A stretch of DNA of 64,000 nucleotides, taken from assembly GCA_025667525.1 (NCBI GenBank), contig CM046874.1, positions 426,520,400 to 426,584,399 on the forward strand, read 5' to 3'. The stretch comes from Glebionis coronaria. Lineage: Eukaryota > Streptophyta > Magnoliopsida > Asterales > Asteraceae. This document shows, piece by piece, positions 23,019 to 35,309 of this stretch; position 1 is the first letter of the stretch; each line of letters starts with the position of its first letter. Below the pieces are notes generated by a model that made no database searches, was not told the DNA's origin, and saw only the letters and a program-made list of their open reading frames with translations. The translations under genes and the position numbers were made by a program.

Positions 23019-23790
23019 ACACCACGCACACCCCTGTTTATTTAAAATTCGTGATTCATTTAACAGAAGGAATAAATAAACGTGATTTACGTTACCTATT
23101 GTTGTTCGTCGGCTGGAAGAAGAAAAGAAGACATGGCGGTTTTTTTCTTTTTTTTTTTACATCTGTCGGCAGGAGAAGAGAAACAGCAACCCTACTTTTC
23201 CTTTTGTTTTTTTTTTTTTTTTTTTTTTTTTTTCTCTCGGTTTGGAAATAAAAGGGGAGCCCCGTCCTTTTTTTGTAAACGAATGGGCTAGGCCCAATTC
23301 TTTTCTTCTTCCTTTTTTTTTTTAAATCCTTGTATAAATTATTTTCTCGCGTGTTTGTTTCTGAAGTCGCGATAATTATTTTTCGAAAAGCTCGTATTTA
23401 CATCTGTTCTGAAACGTATTTATATTTCTCGTGTTTTACTTTTTCTGAAACGTGATATTCTTTTCTGTATAATAAATAATACATACGTAATATTTTTCTG
23501 AAACTTAATTTCTGAAACTTTATAATTATTTCTGAATAATTACCCATTTGTAATATTTAAATAAACTGAGGCTACATTCCTGTTAAATAACTAATTCATC
23601 TGTAGTATTTTCTGAGACTAGATACTTATTATCTGAATAAATATTAACTGTAATATTTGAATAAACTAGAATAGCGTATTTAATTTCCTGCTTTTATATT
23701 TCTGTCTAATAATTAATACTTAAATAGTTTATTAAAATTAAACTGCGTATTTAAATATCCTGATTTTTAAAATACGGGTTTTACACCAAA

Positions 23791-24280
23791 TTTCGGGTCC
23801 GGGTATTTATCCCTCAAATCGTGTTAAGTTATCCTTGATGTGGGCTTTCTTTAGTGACAACGGTTTTTGAAGTCGAGGTTAGGTTTTGAGTGTTGAGTTT
23901 ACACCGTTCTTGCCTTCATTTTTGGACTAATAAATATCAAATAAAGTCAAATGAGCCTTTGGGTAAATGACAAATAAAATCTAGAGATACAATTAGGAAT
24001 AATAGGAGATTGAGTTTAACACAAATTACTTGTATGAGTTGGTTTAATGTTGGGGCTTATGATTGACAATGATCTTGTTTTTACACTTAGCATGGAAAAG
24101 TGAAAAGTCGGGGACGATGAATCTATTTATGTTTTATGATCCTAAAAGTTATTTTTCAAATAATGAAAGCAATACATTATGTCTTTGCAAAAATAAAGTC
24201 AAAACGTTGAATAATGGTGTAGTTAGTGTTTTATTTTATCATTATGTGAGGACACGGCAATTGCTTAGCAAGAGGGAGTT
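23791..24280 (+). other. Athila-1 3' untranslated end with polypurine tract
   Basis: This continues the Athila-1 region after the solo LTR. It shares with Athila-2 (42500-42941) words such as TTTACACTTAGCATGG, ACATTATGTCTTTGC and GGACACGGCAATTGCTTAG. The polypurine tract AGCAAGAGGGAGTT directly precedes the 3' LTR and primes plus-strand DNA synthesis. No coding frame is supported. Confidence 0.75.
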
Positions 24281-27200
24281 TGATATGAGTGTAATTACTC
24301 ATGTCATTTGTATCTAAAAAACAACAAATAAATGCATAAAATGTATAAAAAAAGGCTTTGTATATGTTTGTTTGTCGTTTCATGTATGTAGGTACCAATG
24401 ATCACGAAAACCAGCGAAAGCGACACGAGAATGAAGAAAAGATCAACAATGCCAAAAACGAGCTCGATTTTAGCGGATTTGATATTCATGGAGGATTTTG
24501 GACCAAGTTGGACCCAAATTTGGTAATTGGGCCTGAAAGCCCAATAGTGAAAATGATTATTCATTCTTTAAACCACAAGTTCATTTATGGCCCAAATCAG
24601 AATGGCGGATGGAATAAATAAGGGCCCAAGCCCAATCTCTTATAAAAACGTGAAGAAGAATTTTCTTGAAACAGATACCAAAAGTCCATTAGGGTTGGTT
24701 ACATTTAAAACGATTGAAAAGTTTTTTAAAAACTCACAACATTTACTTCACCCACTTATTCCCAACTCACGTTACGCATACAACTCACACCACAAAAATC
24801 TTTTCGATATTTACTATGTATTTTCTCCTTCTTCCCCAAATTAACCTGTAAACTCACTATTCATCCCAAACCCTAATAATAAATTTACCCAATTATTTTT
24901 GGGGGTTTCACTTGGAGAGTGTGATTCACACGAAGGGAAAATAAATCCCCATTGTTTTCGGAAGGTAGAAGTGGAAGGCATCTTCGACGTGGCAGCGTGT
25001 TATTGGGTGAACCACATCACAACTCCTCAATCCACCAATTGAAGAAGGACACATCAGCCTCAAAGAAGCACAAGTAGCACAACGGATTGCCACGTTGGCA
25101 ATCCGTGTGACTATGGACTAATCGCAACCCTTGGATGAAAACAAGAAAGTGAGAGAAGAAAGAGATGCTTCATCAACGGCTCAAGATCGTTTATCTTCAC
25201 CAACAAAATCACCCCCAACACCTTGGGTTCTCCTATAAATACCCTTTGTATTTTCATTATAATGTACCCATTTTTTACTTACTTTTATTATGCAAAATTA
25301 GATTTAGGAGTATTTTTATTTTCCTTTCAAATAGTTTTGTAAATTTTACTGATATTAATAAAAATTCATTTTGGTTGAATCTTGTTTCAATTTTACTTTC
25401 TGTTAATTTTTTCTATTGCAATCTGTTACTTTTCTAATCTAATTTGTTATAATATTTAATGTTATTTGATCAAGCTGGATTAATAGTTTGAGTTAAATAA
25501 TATAAGTGAATTTGGGATAAAATCAAACCCCAATGGTTTGATTTATACAATTATAAAAGGTTGGAAATGAATCTATTACTGTTCGAATGTTTCTGGTTCA
25601 AAACTGGTTCAAGAAATAAGAATTGGTTAGTTGATAAATGGTGAGTGATGGTTCATTTGGTGACATGAATGGTGGTCTTGTTTCGTTTCTAAGGGGGTTC
25701 AGCACCTACCTTCTTCCCAATGGATATCTCCAAAAGGTTCTAATTCTTTTAGTTTCATTGTTTTATTAATCTGTTTAATGGTATATGATTTATTTGTGAG
25801 TTTAATAGGTTGAGTTAGCTTTCTTCTTATGATTAGATCTGCTTAGGATTAATTGTTTAAGTACTTTTAGTTTAATCTGATAAAGTAGATTGCTGATAGG
25901 GAGCTTGTATTGTCTTGCTATAATTTGTGGTAGATTTAAAAGTGATGATCCGATTTGTGTTTTAAGTCTTCTTCATTATTTAATAGCAAGTTTCTAGCTG
26001 CCTAATATATGTTTGGAGTGTGGGTACAATTTGAGTTTGTTTAGCTGAAGTCTAGAGCCAATTCAGATCAATCTGTTAAGGTTTTATTCTTTGCTGAGAT
26101 TTGATTAAAATCTCTAGTCTATTGAATCTGAGAGGTTGTTCTAAGTTTAGTAGTCTGTTTTAAATCTGATATGAGTTAATTTTTTTAGCTTTACATACTG
26201 TTATAAGCTTTGTTATTTGATGGACTTGCTGATTTAAATTTTAGTTTAACTGATTTTGAGATCTAGGTGAGTGATACTGGTTCTGTTTATGGATTAAATG
26301 AGTTTCTTGTGATTGATAAGGTTAGCTGTTATTGAATCTGTCTGTGTTAGCTTGTAATCTTAAATCTGTCTTGTAATTGTCATCTTGCTGATATTAATCT
26401 AGTTTTGATGATATTAACTGTTTTGCTGATTATGAACTGATTATTTGCATTGTATGAGTTCATTTTGTTCTTTATATATTGTAAGTTATATACAGTTATC
26501 AGATTCACTAATCTGATAGCTAAAAAAGGCTGTTTTATTAATCAGTTCCATAAAGTTTAGCAAGAAAATCACTCCTATGATTGTCTCTTTGAATTTCTGT
26601 CAATTTAATAATTACCAATAAATTTTTTGTCCTCAATGGGACTTGAACCCGTGACCTCACGGTTAAACACCACAAGGGGCTCATTTTGTTTTAAACATGC
26701 TTTAAGTGATTAATATATTCTTCTGATTTGACTTTCAGATTTATATTAGACGTTTTTAGTACTTCTTTTAGTTAATAGTTAAATTAAAATTTGTTATAAC
26801 TCTCTTGAAATATTTTGTTATTTTTAAATTGGTAAAGAGTGTTTTAGTTAAAATAAAATATATTAGTTTAAAGAATAAAATAAAAAATAAAAAAAATAAA
26901 AAAAATATAAGTTTTATTAAGTTTAGAAAATTAATTAGTTATAAAAATAAGTTTTAAATAAAAATAGCTTTTAAAATAGATTTTGTTTTATAAAAAGTAA
27001 AAGTTAATTTTTAATAGATTTAATTAATTAATAATTTTTAAATAGGTTTTTAAATTAGTTTAAATAATTTTTTTAAATAGTGTAAAGGTAAATTTAATTA
27101 TATAGTTAAGTTTTAATAGTTGAAATTTTTAAATAGTTAAAATAATTTTTAGTAATTGTTTTTAGTTTAAATGGGGAACGATTCATGCACTTTAGGAGTT

Positions 27201-27436
27201 TAATTTGTAGGATTTATTTTAGTTTAAAAACCGAAAGCAATTCGAATCAATTGTCCAAATCAAAACAAATCGTCTCAAATTCATAAGATCTTCGTGTACA
27301 ACGAACTTGGTTCATCAACGTGTTTAATTGAATCCGTCTTTGGTAATTTTAGACTATTACTTTTTCCTAAAGGTAATTTTCTAATTTACCCTATAACGTA
27401 TCTGAATTATCACATATACACATCACGATCACATCA
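24281..27436 (+). repeat. Athila-1 3' LTR
   Basis: This 3156 bp copy of the 5' LTR has the same termini and a TATA box at 25233-25241. It differs by scattered substitutions, a deletion in the tRNA-derived segment near 26665 and small indels in the AT-rich end. It is followed by the gtaaa target duplication. Confidence 0.95.
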
Positions 27437-27441
27437 GTAAA

Positions 27442-28380
27442 CATGACTAAAGAGTGAAAATACCTATTTTGACCTAATTTACAAGTCATGCATTGAAATC
27501 TTGTACCTTGTGCATTAGGGTACTTGTATATTGTCTTAACATAATCTTATAACCTTAATTAAGTCTTATTAGTATTTGTAGACTTGTCCTTAAAGAAATA
27601 GGTAATGATTCCATGTAGATTTCTTAATATAAGAGTTTTTATATCATTAAGCCTAATGACTTTCTATTTTGGGTAATTAGGGTATGTATCATCATGAACA
27701 CTTATTCTAAGTCTTATATGATATATTTATGACTTCTATGGGTTTTACATTCTTAGTTTAAGGTTTTATATAGGTTGATCATATTCTAGGGTTAATTAAG
27801 TAAGCTTAAGGTCTTACGCTTTGTAATCTTGTACTTTATGCTTTAATAATTTGTAACTTGGTTTATGATCAATGTATTAACTTACTATGATACTTAGTTG
27901 AGTTTTATATATTGTTGCAAAATATTAGAGTCTAATTCATTATAGGTTGGATTTTATATGCTAATCTTGGTTTTTGGTCATTTTCTTGTGATTAGTGAAT
28001 ATTAGTGTTTTGTGATTATTTACCTTTCCTTTATATGGTAGATTAGAATTAGCATTATGTATTTGATAAACGTACATAGATTTTATGTAATTATATTGCT
28101 TGGAATATTAGCTTACAAGGTATTTCTAGGGTTTCTATGGCTATTTAGGTATCCTTGTTGTATTTGAGTTGTTCTTATTCATTGTTTATACATATAGTTA
28201 CTTTTAGAACTCAGACTTGATATATACATAGTGTATGTAACATATAGACATATATGAAAGTGATAATTAAGATAGTGAGTATCCATATATCCAATAATTT
28301 AGTCACATATCATAATAAAATGCAAAAATTTCTTAGTAGAATCACCTCTTTATTTATAAACATGGATATTACATTAGAAT
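27442..28380. other. AT-rich DNA right of Athila-1
   Basis: The first part continues the sequence interrupted at 10103 and may be the outer end of the Tekay-C LTR, possibly ending gggttttaca at 27749 as in the solo LTR. From 27750 to about 28380 I see no frame, terminus or primer site. Confidence 0.4.
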
Positions 28381-30956
28381 AGCTACTGGATGTTATAGTT
28401 GGAACAATACATTGTCGAATTACGACTTCTACTTGTGGGTTAGGTTTAATATTCCAAACGGTACCTCTAGAAACTTTTTCATAATCGACGACACCTTTGT
28501 ATAAATTTAAAACCCCTTGTTTTATAAACTCAAATTGCTAAATACTTTTACATTTCTCATTCCATTTACGTTTTTCATCCGAAATTCGTTTTTCTAACAA
28601 AATTGATTGCTTTTTGAACTCCTTTTTGAAGAAACTTTCTTTTCCTTTTTATGACTCGTTGGTGGAACATTTGTAAAAACTTCTTGTTCTTTTGAAAGTT
28701 CTTATTGAGGAACAAACTTAATATGATGATTATAATCAGACAAGTTTATCAAATCAGTTAAGTTGGATCGACTTTCTTCGTGATGACAAATGATTTCATC
28801 AGAGTCATGGGCAAGCATAATAGCAAGATTATCATTATAACAATCGATATCATAAAGATCAGGCTTGCTACTTTGAACTTTCTTGAGATAATCAGGCTTA
28901 ACAAAACTCGTTTTCATATTTCTATTGAGCATGTTCATAGTTTGAATAAATTGACCTGTTTTTTAAACAATGTTGTTTAACATTTCGACTCTCTTTTCCA
29001 AAGAAAGAACTTTTTCGATATCCTTTTCTTCATGAGTTTTATAAAGCTCAGTTTGTTCTTTGTTATCCGACTCAAGTTCATAAATCTGGAGTTTATGTAA
29101 CATCAGTTGTTCTTCAAGTTCCGATACCTTTTGTTTTGACATATGAACTTCATGTGTTACTTCCGAACAATATTTTTCGTTGAGCACCTTACGTTCATAT
29201 ACCAAACCATTAGCTATGGCAACTCGTCGATCAGCTTCTTTTACATAATCACACTCTTTAAGCATGTCTATCTCCTCAGCTAAGGAATTTTTTGCTTGCT
29301 TTAAACGTTTATTAGCCGCTTTATGTTCCTTAATTTTATTTTTCAAAGAATCAATAATAGACGCAAGCAAATCACGGTCCTCATCCAATTCAGTATCCTG
29401 AGCAGCATTACCGTCATCATTACACATATGCGGTGAATCCGTTGAGATATTGCTATCCTCTATGTCCATTACATATGTGTCATTGATGCTTTTGGGTTGC
29501 TCAGGATGTCGTCGTTCATTTGCAAACACATTATAGTTATCGTATGATGGTACCTTTTCAATTGGGTCAATATCAAATATTGGTCCAGTATTGTCTGCAG
29601 TCTCTGGAATCATTTCATGAATCTTTGCCATGTAAACATAATGTGCCTACAACTCTTGATCATCGGCTTCATCATCAGTGTCGTCACGCCAATCAACTTC
29701 ATCTGCTGTGAGTGGAATCCCTGCCTCTTCTTTTTTACACATCAACATCTTTTCCTTGTGATATGCAGAATCTTTAACCCATTTAGGCTTCTTGCATTAT
29801 CTAGCCATATGCCCAAATTTCTTGCAATTAAAGCATTGAATCCCAGTCTATCCCCAACTTGATTCGACACCCTCTGGTTATCATACCTTGCATAACGATC
29901 ATACCTTAGAGTATTGTCGACTTCCTTATATCTAGCATTGGATGATGATCTGAGGTTGTTGTTGGTAGGTTTGTAGATCTTTTTATATGTTGTGGTGAGT
30001 AAATACATGAGTTCTTCAATCTTCTTGTCCCTTGAAGTTTTTTTATCATCACTATCTCCATCTGACCCGGTGTCATACTTTGGAGGTGGAGCGGGGAAAA
30101 TTTATTTTGCTTTGTTTCGAGTAGCTAGAGGTTTGTTGGATGAGCTTGATGGCGTTGAGGAATGAGAAGGTGCTTGTTGATGGTGAAAGGGTTTTGGTGA
30201 AGTAGCAGTAATAAATGCCATTGAGTTAGCAGACCGTTCTGCCTTTTCAGCCCTAAGTTCATTTACTTCATTCTAATGTTTCAAGATATCATAATGTTTG
30301 TGATATGAGATAGTCTTGATATCTTCCCTTTTCTTAACCAAAGTCAGAAACCTTTGCCATTCTGGCTTAAGTGGAAGTAAAAACTGAACATTTGCATGAT
30401 GATTGGAGATGGTACATTGATTTATGACAAGCTCATTCATCATTTTGTAGAATCTCGAGTAGTATGAGTCAATTGATTCACCATATTGAGATGTGAATTT
30501 TCCGAACTCCCAAAGTAGATTAGTCTCGAGATCTTGAACATTGCTCGATTCACCTTGCTTCAATCAAAGAATTGCATTCCACATTTCCATAACATTAGGA
30601 AATTCATCAACCATGGAATAAATATCATTATCAATCCCAGTGAGTATGTAGTTCACAACATCAACTTCAGATTGAAGAAGTTTCCTTTTCTTAGGAGGAC
30701 AAGTGTCCAAATTCTCCATGGCTCTTGTACTCGATGTAGTTCAATCTGCATTCGATGTGGTGATGGGTTTGAATTCAAAGACATGAGGTACATTGTCAAG
30801 GTATTGACAAAGAGCGGTTCGGTTCTCTTTAGTGTCGAGAAATCTAAGAAAAAAATATCTCCACTGAATGTAGCAACCGCTGTCAGCACTGGTGGATTAC
30901 CATTGCCACCTTGTTCCAAACGAACTTGATTATACACAGCATTGTTGTTGTTCTAC
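28380..30956 (-). pseudogene. Copia-3 gag, degenerate
   Basis: This minus-strand copia Gag begins near 30956 and is broken by several stops. From the N-terminus: VRLEQGGNGNPPVLTAV; an UBN2-type region with YYSRFYKMMNELVINQ and NVQFLLPLKPEWQRFL (30563-30273); a nucleocapsid zinc knuckle at 29794-29835 in which the residue before the last Cys is a TAA stop; then an acidic segment with AHYVYMAKIHEMIPE and a long coiled coil (29400-28963) of ELEEQLMLHKLQIYELES type. The left end near 28380 (IKPNPQVEVVIRQC) is truncated before protease. Layout and wording match a copia family common in Asteraceae; this copy is dead. Confidence 0.82.
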
Positions 30957-31254
30957 ATGGTTAATGATTGTGAATGGATTTACGAATCTTAGTAGATGTG
31001 TTGTGATGAGGTGTGGTTGAAATTTCAAAAAGTTCCGAGATTCTTCAGTCCGATATAAAATCCACCAGTCCAGTATAACGGTAGACCAAAAAATTTCGAA
31101 TCATCAAATTTTGAAATCGAGTTAGAAATAGCCAAAAAATAGTATAAAAAAACTTTGAATTTACTAGACCGAAATTTTTTGTCTATCTAAACTTTTTTGT
31201 TAAACTATGTTCTACAACTAGTTGTGAGGGTCGCTAAGTCTAACAGTAACTCGA

Positions 31255-31480
31255 ACAAAAAATCTCGCAATAATGATCTAATCTCGTAAAAGTATGGTCA
31301 GTTTCGCAATAATAACCACAATTTCACAATAATCACCAAAATTTCGCAATAATGATCAATTTCGCAATAATCACCACATTTTCGCAAAAATCACCAAAAT
31401 TTCCCAATAATCACCAAAATTTCGCAAAAATCAAAATTTCTCAATAATTAGGGTTTGTGAATTTCGCAATAATGTAGATT
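31255..31480. repeat. Minisatellite in the copia-3 leader
   Basis: About ten imperfect copies of an 18-20 bp unit (AATTTCGCAATAATCACCAA type) lie between the copia-3 primer site and gag, so they are in the untranslated leader. Units differ by point changes and small length changes. Confidence 0.85.
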
Positions 31481-31865
31481 TTTCAAAAATAAGACTTCTA
31501 GGCAACAATATCGATAAAGGCAATGTTTTAAAGGTTTTTCGGCAAATCGAGTTGTACTTTCTCGATTTATAGCATCAAAGGGACTATAAAAATATAAACT
31601 TTTTCAAATTTATGAAGAAAAATTTGAAATCAAGATTTGTACTTTGAGATGAGATCTATATTAGAAACAATCCAAACGACAAAAAATATTGTGTTTTTCA
31701 ATAAAACAAAAAAATTCATATCACTAATCAAAGGTAGTAGAAGGTTTTTAGAAAGATTTAGACCATAAAAACAAAAAAAAAAATTAGGATATGGTTTGTT
31801 CATCTATAAAACCCACGAAATTTATATAAAACAACCACAAAACCTTCAATCACATATCTAATATA

Positions 31866-31879
31866 GATTCTTGATACCA
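31866..31879 (-). promoter_or_regulatory. Copia-3 primer-binding site
   Basis: The minus strand reads TGGTATCAAGAATC, resembling the initiator Met-tRNA site; it lies two bases inside the LTR end GGATTAACA. Confidence 0.7.
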
Positions 31880-31881
31880 AA

Positions 31882-32043
31882 TGTTAATCCTAAATCTTAA
31901 TCCATAACACAAGATCTAGATTAGATTTAGAGAGACAAACAGAAGAAAGTAGAGAGAGAAAAGATAGAGAATGGAGGAAGGTAAACTTTACTAGACAGAG
32001 AAAGTAAATGAACCAACACCCTAATCCACACATAGAAGAGGGT
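31882..32043 (-). repeat. Copia-3 5' LTR, truncated at copia-2
   Basis: The plus strand begins tgttaatcc beside the primer site. Only 162 bp remain before the copia-2 LTR starts, so copia-2 probably inserted here. The rest of this LTR should lie beyond the right edge of the window. Confidence 0.6.
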
Positions 32044-32556
32044 TGTTAGGAATAAATACACAAGAAGAGTTCCCCCTGCTATGACAAGTAAGTTCCCCCT
32101 GCTAGTGTTTTTCCCCCTGTTGGATTAATGAAGACACTAGGATCAGTTCCTACTGCTAGAAGTCAAAGACCGTGCTGCATGGATAAACTTGGAGAAGATT
32201 TCAATTTTTGTTACAACTCCATAGTATCTTCCTAGTTTATTTCATAGTTATCTTGTACAAGGGTCCTTATGCTATAAAAGGACTCACTATGGTTTGGTGT
32301 TTGATATATCTTTCCTGCCATTTCATTTCACGCTTTAAGGTTGTATAACCCTAATACCATTTTGGGTATTCGTATATTACTTAATATATTAAAGCTTAAA
32401 GTTTGGTTCACTACTTGTTCTTGTGCTAAACATTACTTTCCGCATCTTGATTAGTTACTTTGTCAAAAGCAAAGTTTATCTAAGTGATAGTTTGAGTCTA
32501 CTCTTTCCATCACTACCCTTAAACAAGCTAAGGTTTAAGATCCGAGTTTGGGATCA
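32044..32556 (+). repeat. Copia-2 5' LTR
   Basis: It begins TGTTAGGAATAAATAC and ends TTTGGGATCA, 513 bp. It has a TATA box CTATAAAAG at 32272-32280, three CCCCTGYT words between 32069 and 32120, and clear similarity to the copia-1 LTR. Confidence 0.9.
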
Positions 32557-32561
32557 ACAAG

Positions 32562-32573
32562 TGGTCTCAAAGC
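32562..32573 (+). promoter_or_regulatory. Copia-2 primer-binding site (degraded)
   Basis: TGGTCTCAAAGC differs at two positions from the TGGTATCAGAGC of copia-1, five bases from the LTR end. Confidence 0.75.
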
Positions 32574-32620
32574 TTGTTGAGAAAGTTTGATTAAACCAAG
32601 ATCAACTCATATATCCAATC

Positions 32621-33640
32621 ATGTCTACTGACTCTCTTTCATCCTTAAACAACAATGCCCTCAAACTTCCAATTTTGGATCCTGAAAACTTTGAAATATG
32701 GGAATTCAGGATTCAAAAATATCTCATAATGGAACACTATGCTCTCTGGGAAGTCATAGAGTTTGGTGATCAATTCACCAAAACAGTGGAAGTAGCAGAT
32801 GATGGTATGTACAAAGAAAAAGAAGATAGTGGAAGCTCCAAAGGCGGTGCAAAGAAGGCCAAATCTGCTACTGTTTCAGACAAAGGAGATTCAAGTAAGA
32901 GGGTATGATGTCAGAGATCATATCTCTTTGCTATTAGCTTTACCTTATAGACATCAGTTAAGGTTTAGGAAGCATAAGACTGCTAAGGAACTTTAGGATG
33001 CCATTGGGAAAACATTTGGAGGAAATGAAGCCACAAAGAAGAAAAAGAAAAATCAAATGATAGACAAATTTGCTTCATTTAAAGCAAAAGGTGATGAAAC
33101 AATTGGTTCTATCTACAATAGGCTTCAAGATCTAGTTGGACAACTAGAGTTCTTCGACATAGAGGTTTCAAGAGAACAAGTCAATGCCAGATTCCTCAAT
33201 AGCCTTTAGAAAGAATGGTTTGTTTACAAATCAATTTGGCAAAACAGGGATGACATTGATGACAAAAACATTGATTATATCTACAACAACTTGAAGGTTT
33301 TTGAGCCAGTTGTCAATGAAATGAAAGCTTCAGGAACCATTTCCCACAAATTCAAGTGGACTTGCTGATCCACCTGCTAGCATGGCTTTTATTTCACAAA
33401 AAAGTGGAAACTCTAAAAGCAGTGGGATTGAAGTTTCCCCTGCTACACATTCTACTATTTCAAGCTCAAGAATACCAAATGGAGAAGAAAGACCTACAAC
33501 ATTTAGTCTTGACACTCCCTGTGCATTTATTGCATCACAAGGACCTCATGGTTCCACTGTGCTGCATGGTGATTTAACTCAAATCAGTAAGCAAAGCTTG
33601 GAGGAAATGGACATCAAATGGAATATGGCTCTCCTTAGTA
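32621..33640 (+). pseudogene. Copia-2 gag, N-terminal half
   Basis: It starts at ATG 32621 (MSTDSLSSLNNNALKLPILD) and parallels copia-1 Gag: FEIWEFRIQKYLIMEHYALWE, then a Lys-rich linker. A stop and frame change occur at about 32905, and further stops near 32995 and 33209. A frameshift near 33350 leads to the DPPASMAFISQKSG region with Ser/Pro/Ala words, and the segment ends LEEMDIKWNMALLSM, exactly where Tekay-B starts. The gene was already broken in several places, or decayed since. Its C-terminal half is at 63425-64000. Confidence 0.85.
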
Positions 33641-33721
33641 TGTTTAACAACCCCAAATTACATTGCGCATCGGAAATACACATTTGGGTGGTAAATCAAA
33701 CTTCATTACACAAAGCACTTT
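33641..33721 (-). repeat. Tekay-B LTR, first fragment
   Basis: The sequence begins TGTTTAACAACCCC, parallel to the Tekay-C (TGTAACACCCC) and Tekay-A LTR ends, and continues with cattgcgcatcggaaa, matching the Tekay-A cattgcgcagcggaac-type word. It is cut at the acttt duplication (33717-33721) and resumes at 58882. Confidence 0.8.
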
Positions 33722-33731
33722 TCTAACACCC
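33722..33731 (-). repeat. Tekay-A left LTR, first ten bases
   Basis: tctaacaccc equals the start of the right LTR at 56085. The last five bases are the caccc duplicated by Athila-2 insertion; the LTR resumes at 46901. Confidence 0.88.
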
Positions 33732-34788
33732 TGATGAGATGGCATTTATACATGATCTCATCGTTCTTTTCGGGCTTTAAATGCATAAAATGTCATAAAA
33801 TACCATATATATGCTTGTGTTTGTTTACTTGTGTATTTTAGTTATGGATATCGTGAAAAAGATAAAAGATCACAAGTTACAAGGAAAAACGGACACGAGA
33901 AACGAAGCCGTACAAAGAACCGGGCCCTAATCATGGAATTCTCAACAAATACCCTTGAAGACTTGAAGACAAACAAGATTGATCCTCATTTATTGATGAA
34001 ATGACACTTAAAACCATTGTATATTCATAATTACAAGTTTGGTCGCTTAAGTTTGTCAAAATTACACAAAAGGTCCCTCAACTTTGAAGAAATGGCAAGA
34101 TTAGTCCCTCAACAATTTCAAATTGTCAGTTATGGTCCCTCATCAAGCCAAAGATACATTGAAGACCTTTGAAGATCAAAAATGTCCAAAATCAGTCCTT
34201 CAAATATGCAAAAGTGTCAAATATAACCCTTGAAACACTTTTTATAAAGTTTTGTGCCAAAATTGCCAAGTGGTGAAAGTTGTTACAAGTATAATTGGGC
34301 GCTGACAGACTTTTATATCCAAGTGACAAAAGAAAGGAAAAAGAAGGACTGAAAGTGAGCAAATGAAACATTCAAACACGAATTTGCGCCAAACACATCC
34401 ATCTCCCCCAATTTCGGATCAAAACTTGTCACTATTCACTTTTACCAACCCAGAATTTACACCAACTTAAACAAAGGGTAAAATGAAATTACCCTTACCC
34501 ACACTTGATTCACACGCCTATAATCTCATCCCAACCTTAAAACACTCACTCCCACTCACCAAGAGGACCCACCACCAAAACCGTTTCACCATAATGTGAC
34601 AACTTCCTCACCAAGGCTTGCCACGTGTCAAGATCAACAGCCCACATCATTTGCTTCATCACAAAGCTATTTTAAATGGTTTGGATGCATTTTGGACAGC
34701 TCACACCAAGAAAACGTCTAGAAGACTTAGGGCATTTAGGGAATTTCACATCTAGGGTTTGTGAATAGTGTTTAGACAGGCATTTGCC

Positions 34789-34798
34789 TATAAAAGGA
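34789..34798 (+). promoter_or_regulatory. TATA box of Athila-2 LTR
   Basis: CTATAAAAGG is conserved in the 3' LTR at 43999-44008. Genomic RNA probably starts about 30 bp downstream. Confidence 0.65.
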
Positions 34799-35309
34799 GA
34801 CCTCAACATGTGAGAGTCCCTTTGTTCCAGTTTTAGGCTATTAATATTTGTAATTCCTTTTTAAGTTAAATAAAATTTGAATTTCTGAAATTTGAAATCT
34901 CTTTTTGATTTAGTTAAAAGTTTGGTGTTTGAGTAGCCTAATTCTGAGTTCCATTTGATTGTTAAGGCCTACCTTAATCTTGTGGTTAAGGCACGTCTTG
35001 TTTCATTAGGTTTTTAAGGTTTGAATACCTTGAAATCCTAGGTTCTGTTTTGGTTATTTTGTGTACTAACCCTTGACCATTTGCTATAAGCTCTTACAAG
35101 CTTGTTGACACCAAGCTTGTGAAGGGATTAGAGCCTTTGGTTGAGTTGTGTGCTGCTTGTGTTGAAGAAATCAAGTCCTTGAGGTTCTACTTTGAACCAT
35201 CAACCAAGGCACTTTGCATCTCCTTATTTGAAGTACCTTGGTCTTGTTCTAGTTGTTGAACAAGGTCCAAGGAGCACTGCTGGCCTTTCTAGGATGTTGT
35301 GGAAGGCAG

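Larger units (their letters stand above)
21026..23785 (-). mobile_element. Solo LTR of a Tekay-type element inside Athila-1
   Basis: The sequence starts TGTAACGCCCC and ends GGGTTTTACA and is flanked by the 5 bp duplication ccaaa (21021-21025 and 23786-23790). There is no primer site, polypurine tract or coding domain inside, so it is one LTR left by recombination. In sense (minus) orientation its end GGGGCGTTACA matches Tekay LTR ends. It carries an array of CCCCTGCT words (22553-22633), tandem covarying hairpins (22757-23002), long T tracts (about 23208-23234 and nearby) and a candidate intron (21308-22033). Open frames within it are not genes. Confidence 0.92.
10109..27436 (+). mobile_element. 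Athila-1: complete Athila-type Ty3/gypsy element
   Basis: Two LTRs of about 3.2 kb (10109-13281 and 24281-27436) bound the element and the 5 bp duplication gtaaa flanks it (10104-10108 and 27437-27441). The primer site is of the Asp-tRNA type used by Athila/Tat elements. The domain order gag, protease, RT, RNase H, integrase confirms Ty3/gypsy. No chromodomain and no envelope-like ORF is seen. A solo LTR of another family sits in the 3' untranslated part. Stops and frameshifts make this copy non-autonomous today. It is inserted in the Tekay-C LTR. Confidence 0.95.

Noticed and set aside
22754..23291. Several overlapping open frames of 70-90 codons in the solo LTR
   Set aside because: They lie in a high-GC repeat array and T tracts inside an LTR, overlap each other on both strands and show no domain.
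31255..31480. CRISPR-like array
   Set aside because: Units are contiguous imperfect repeats without spacers, in a plant retrotransposon leader.
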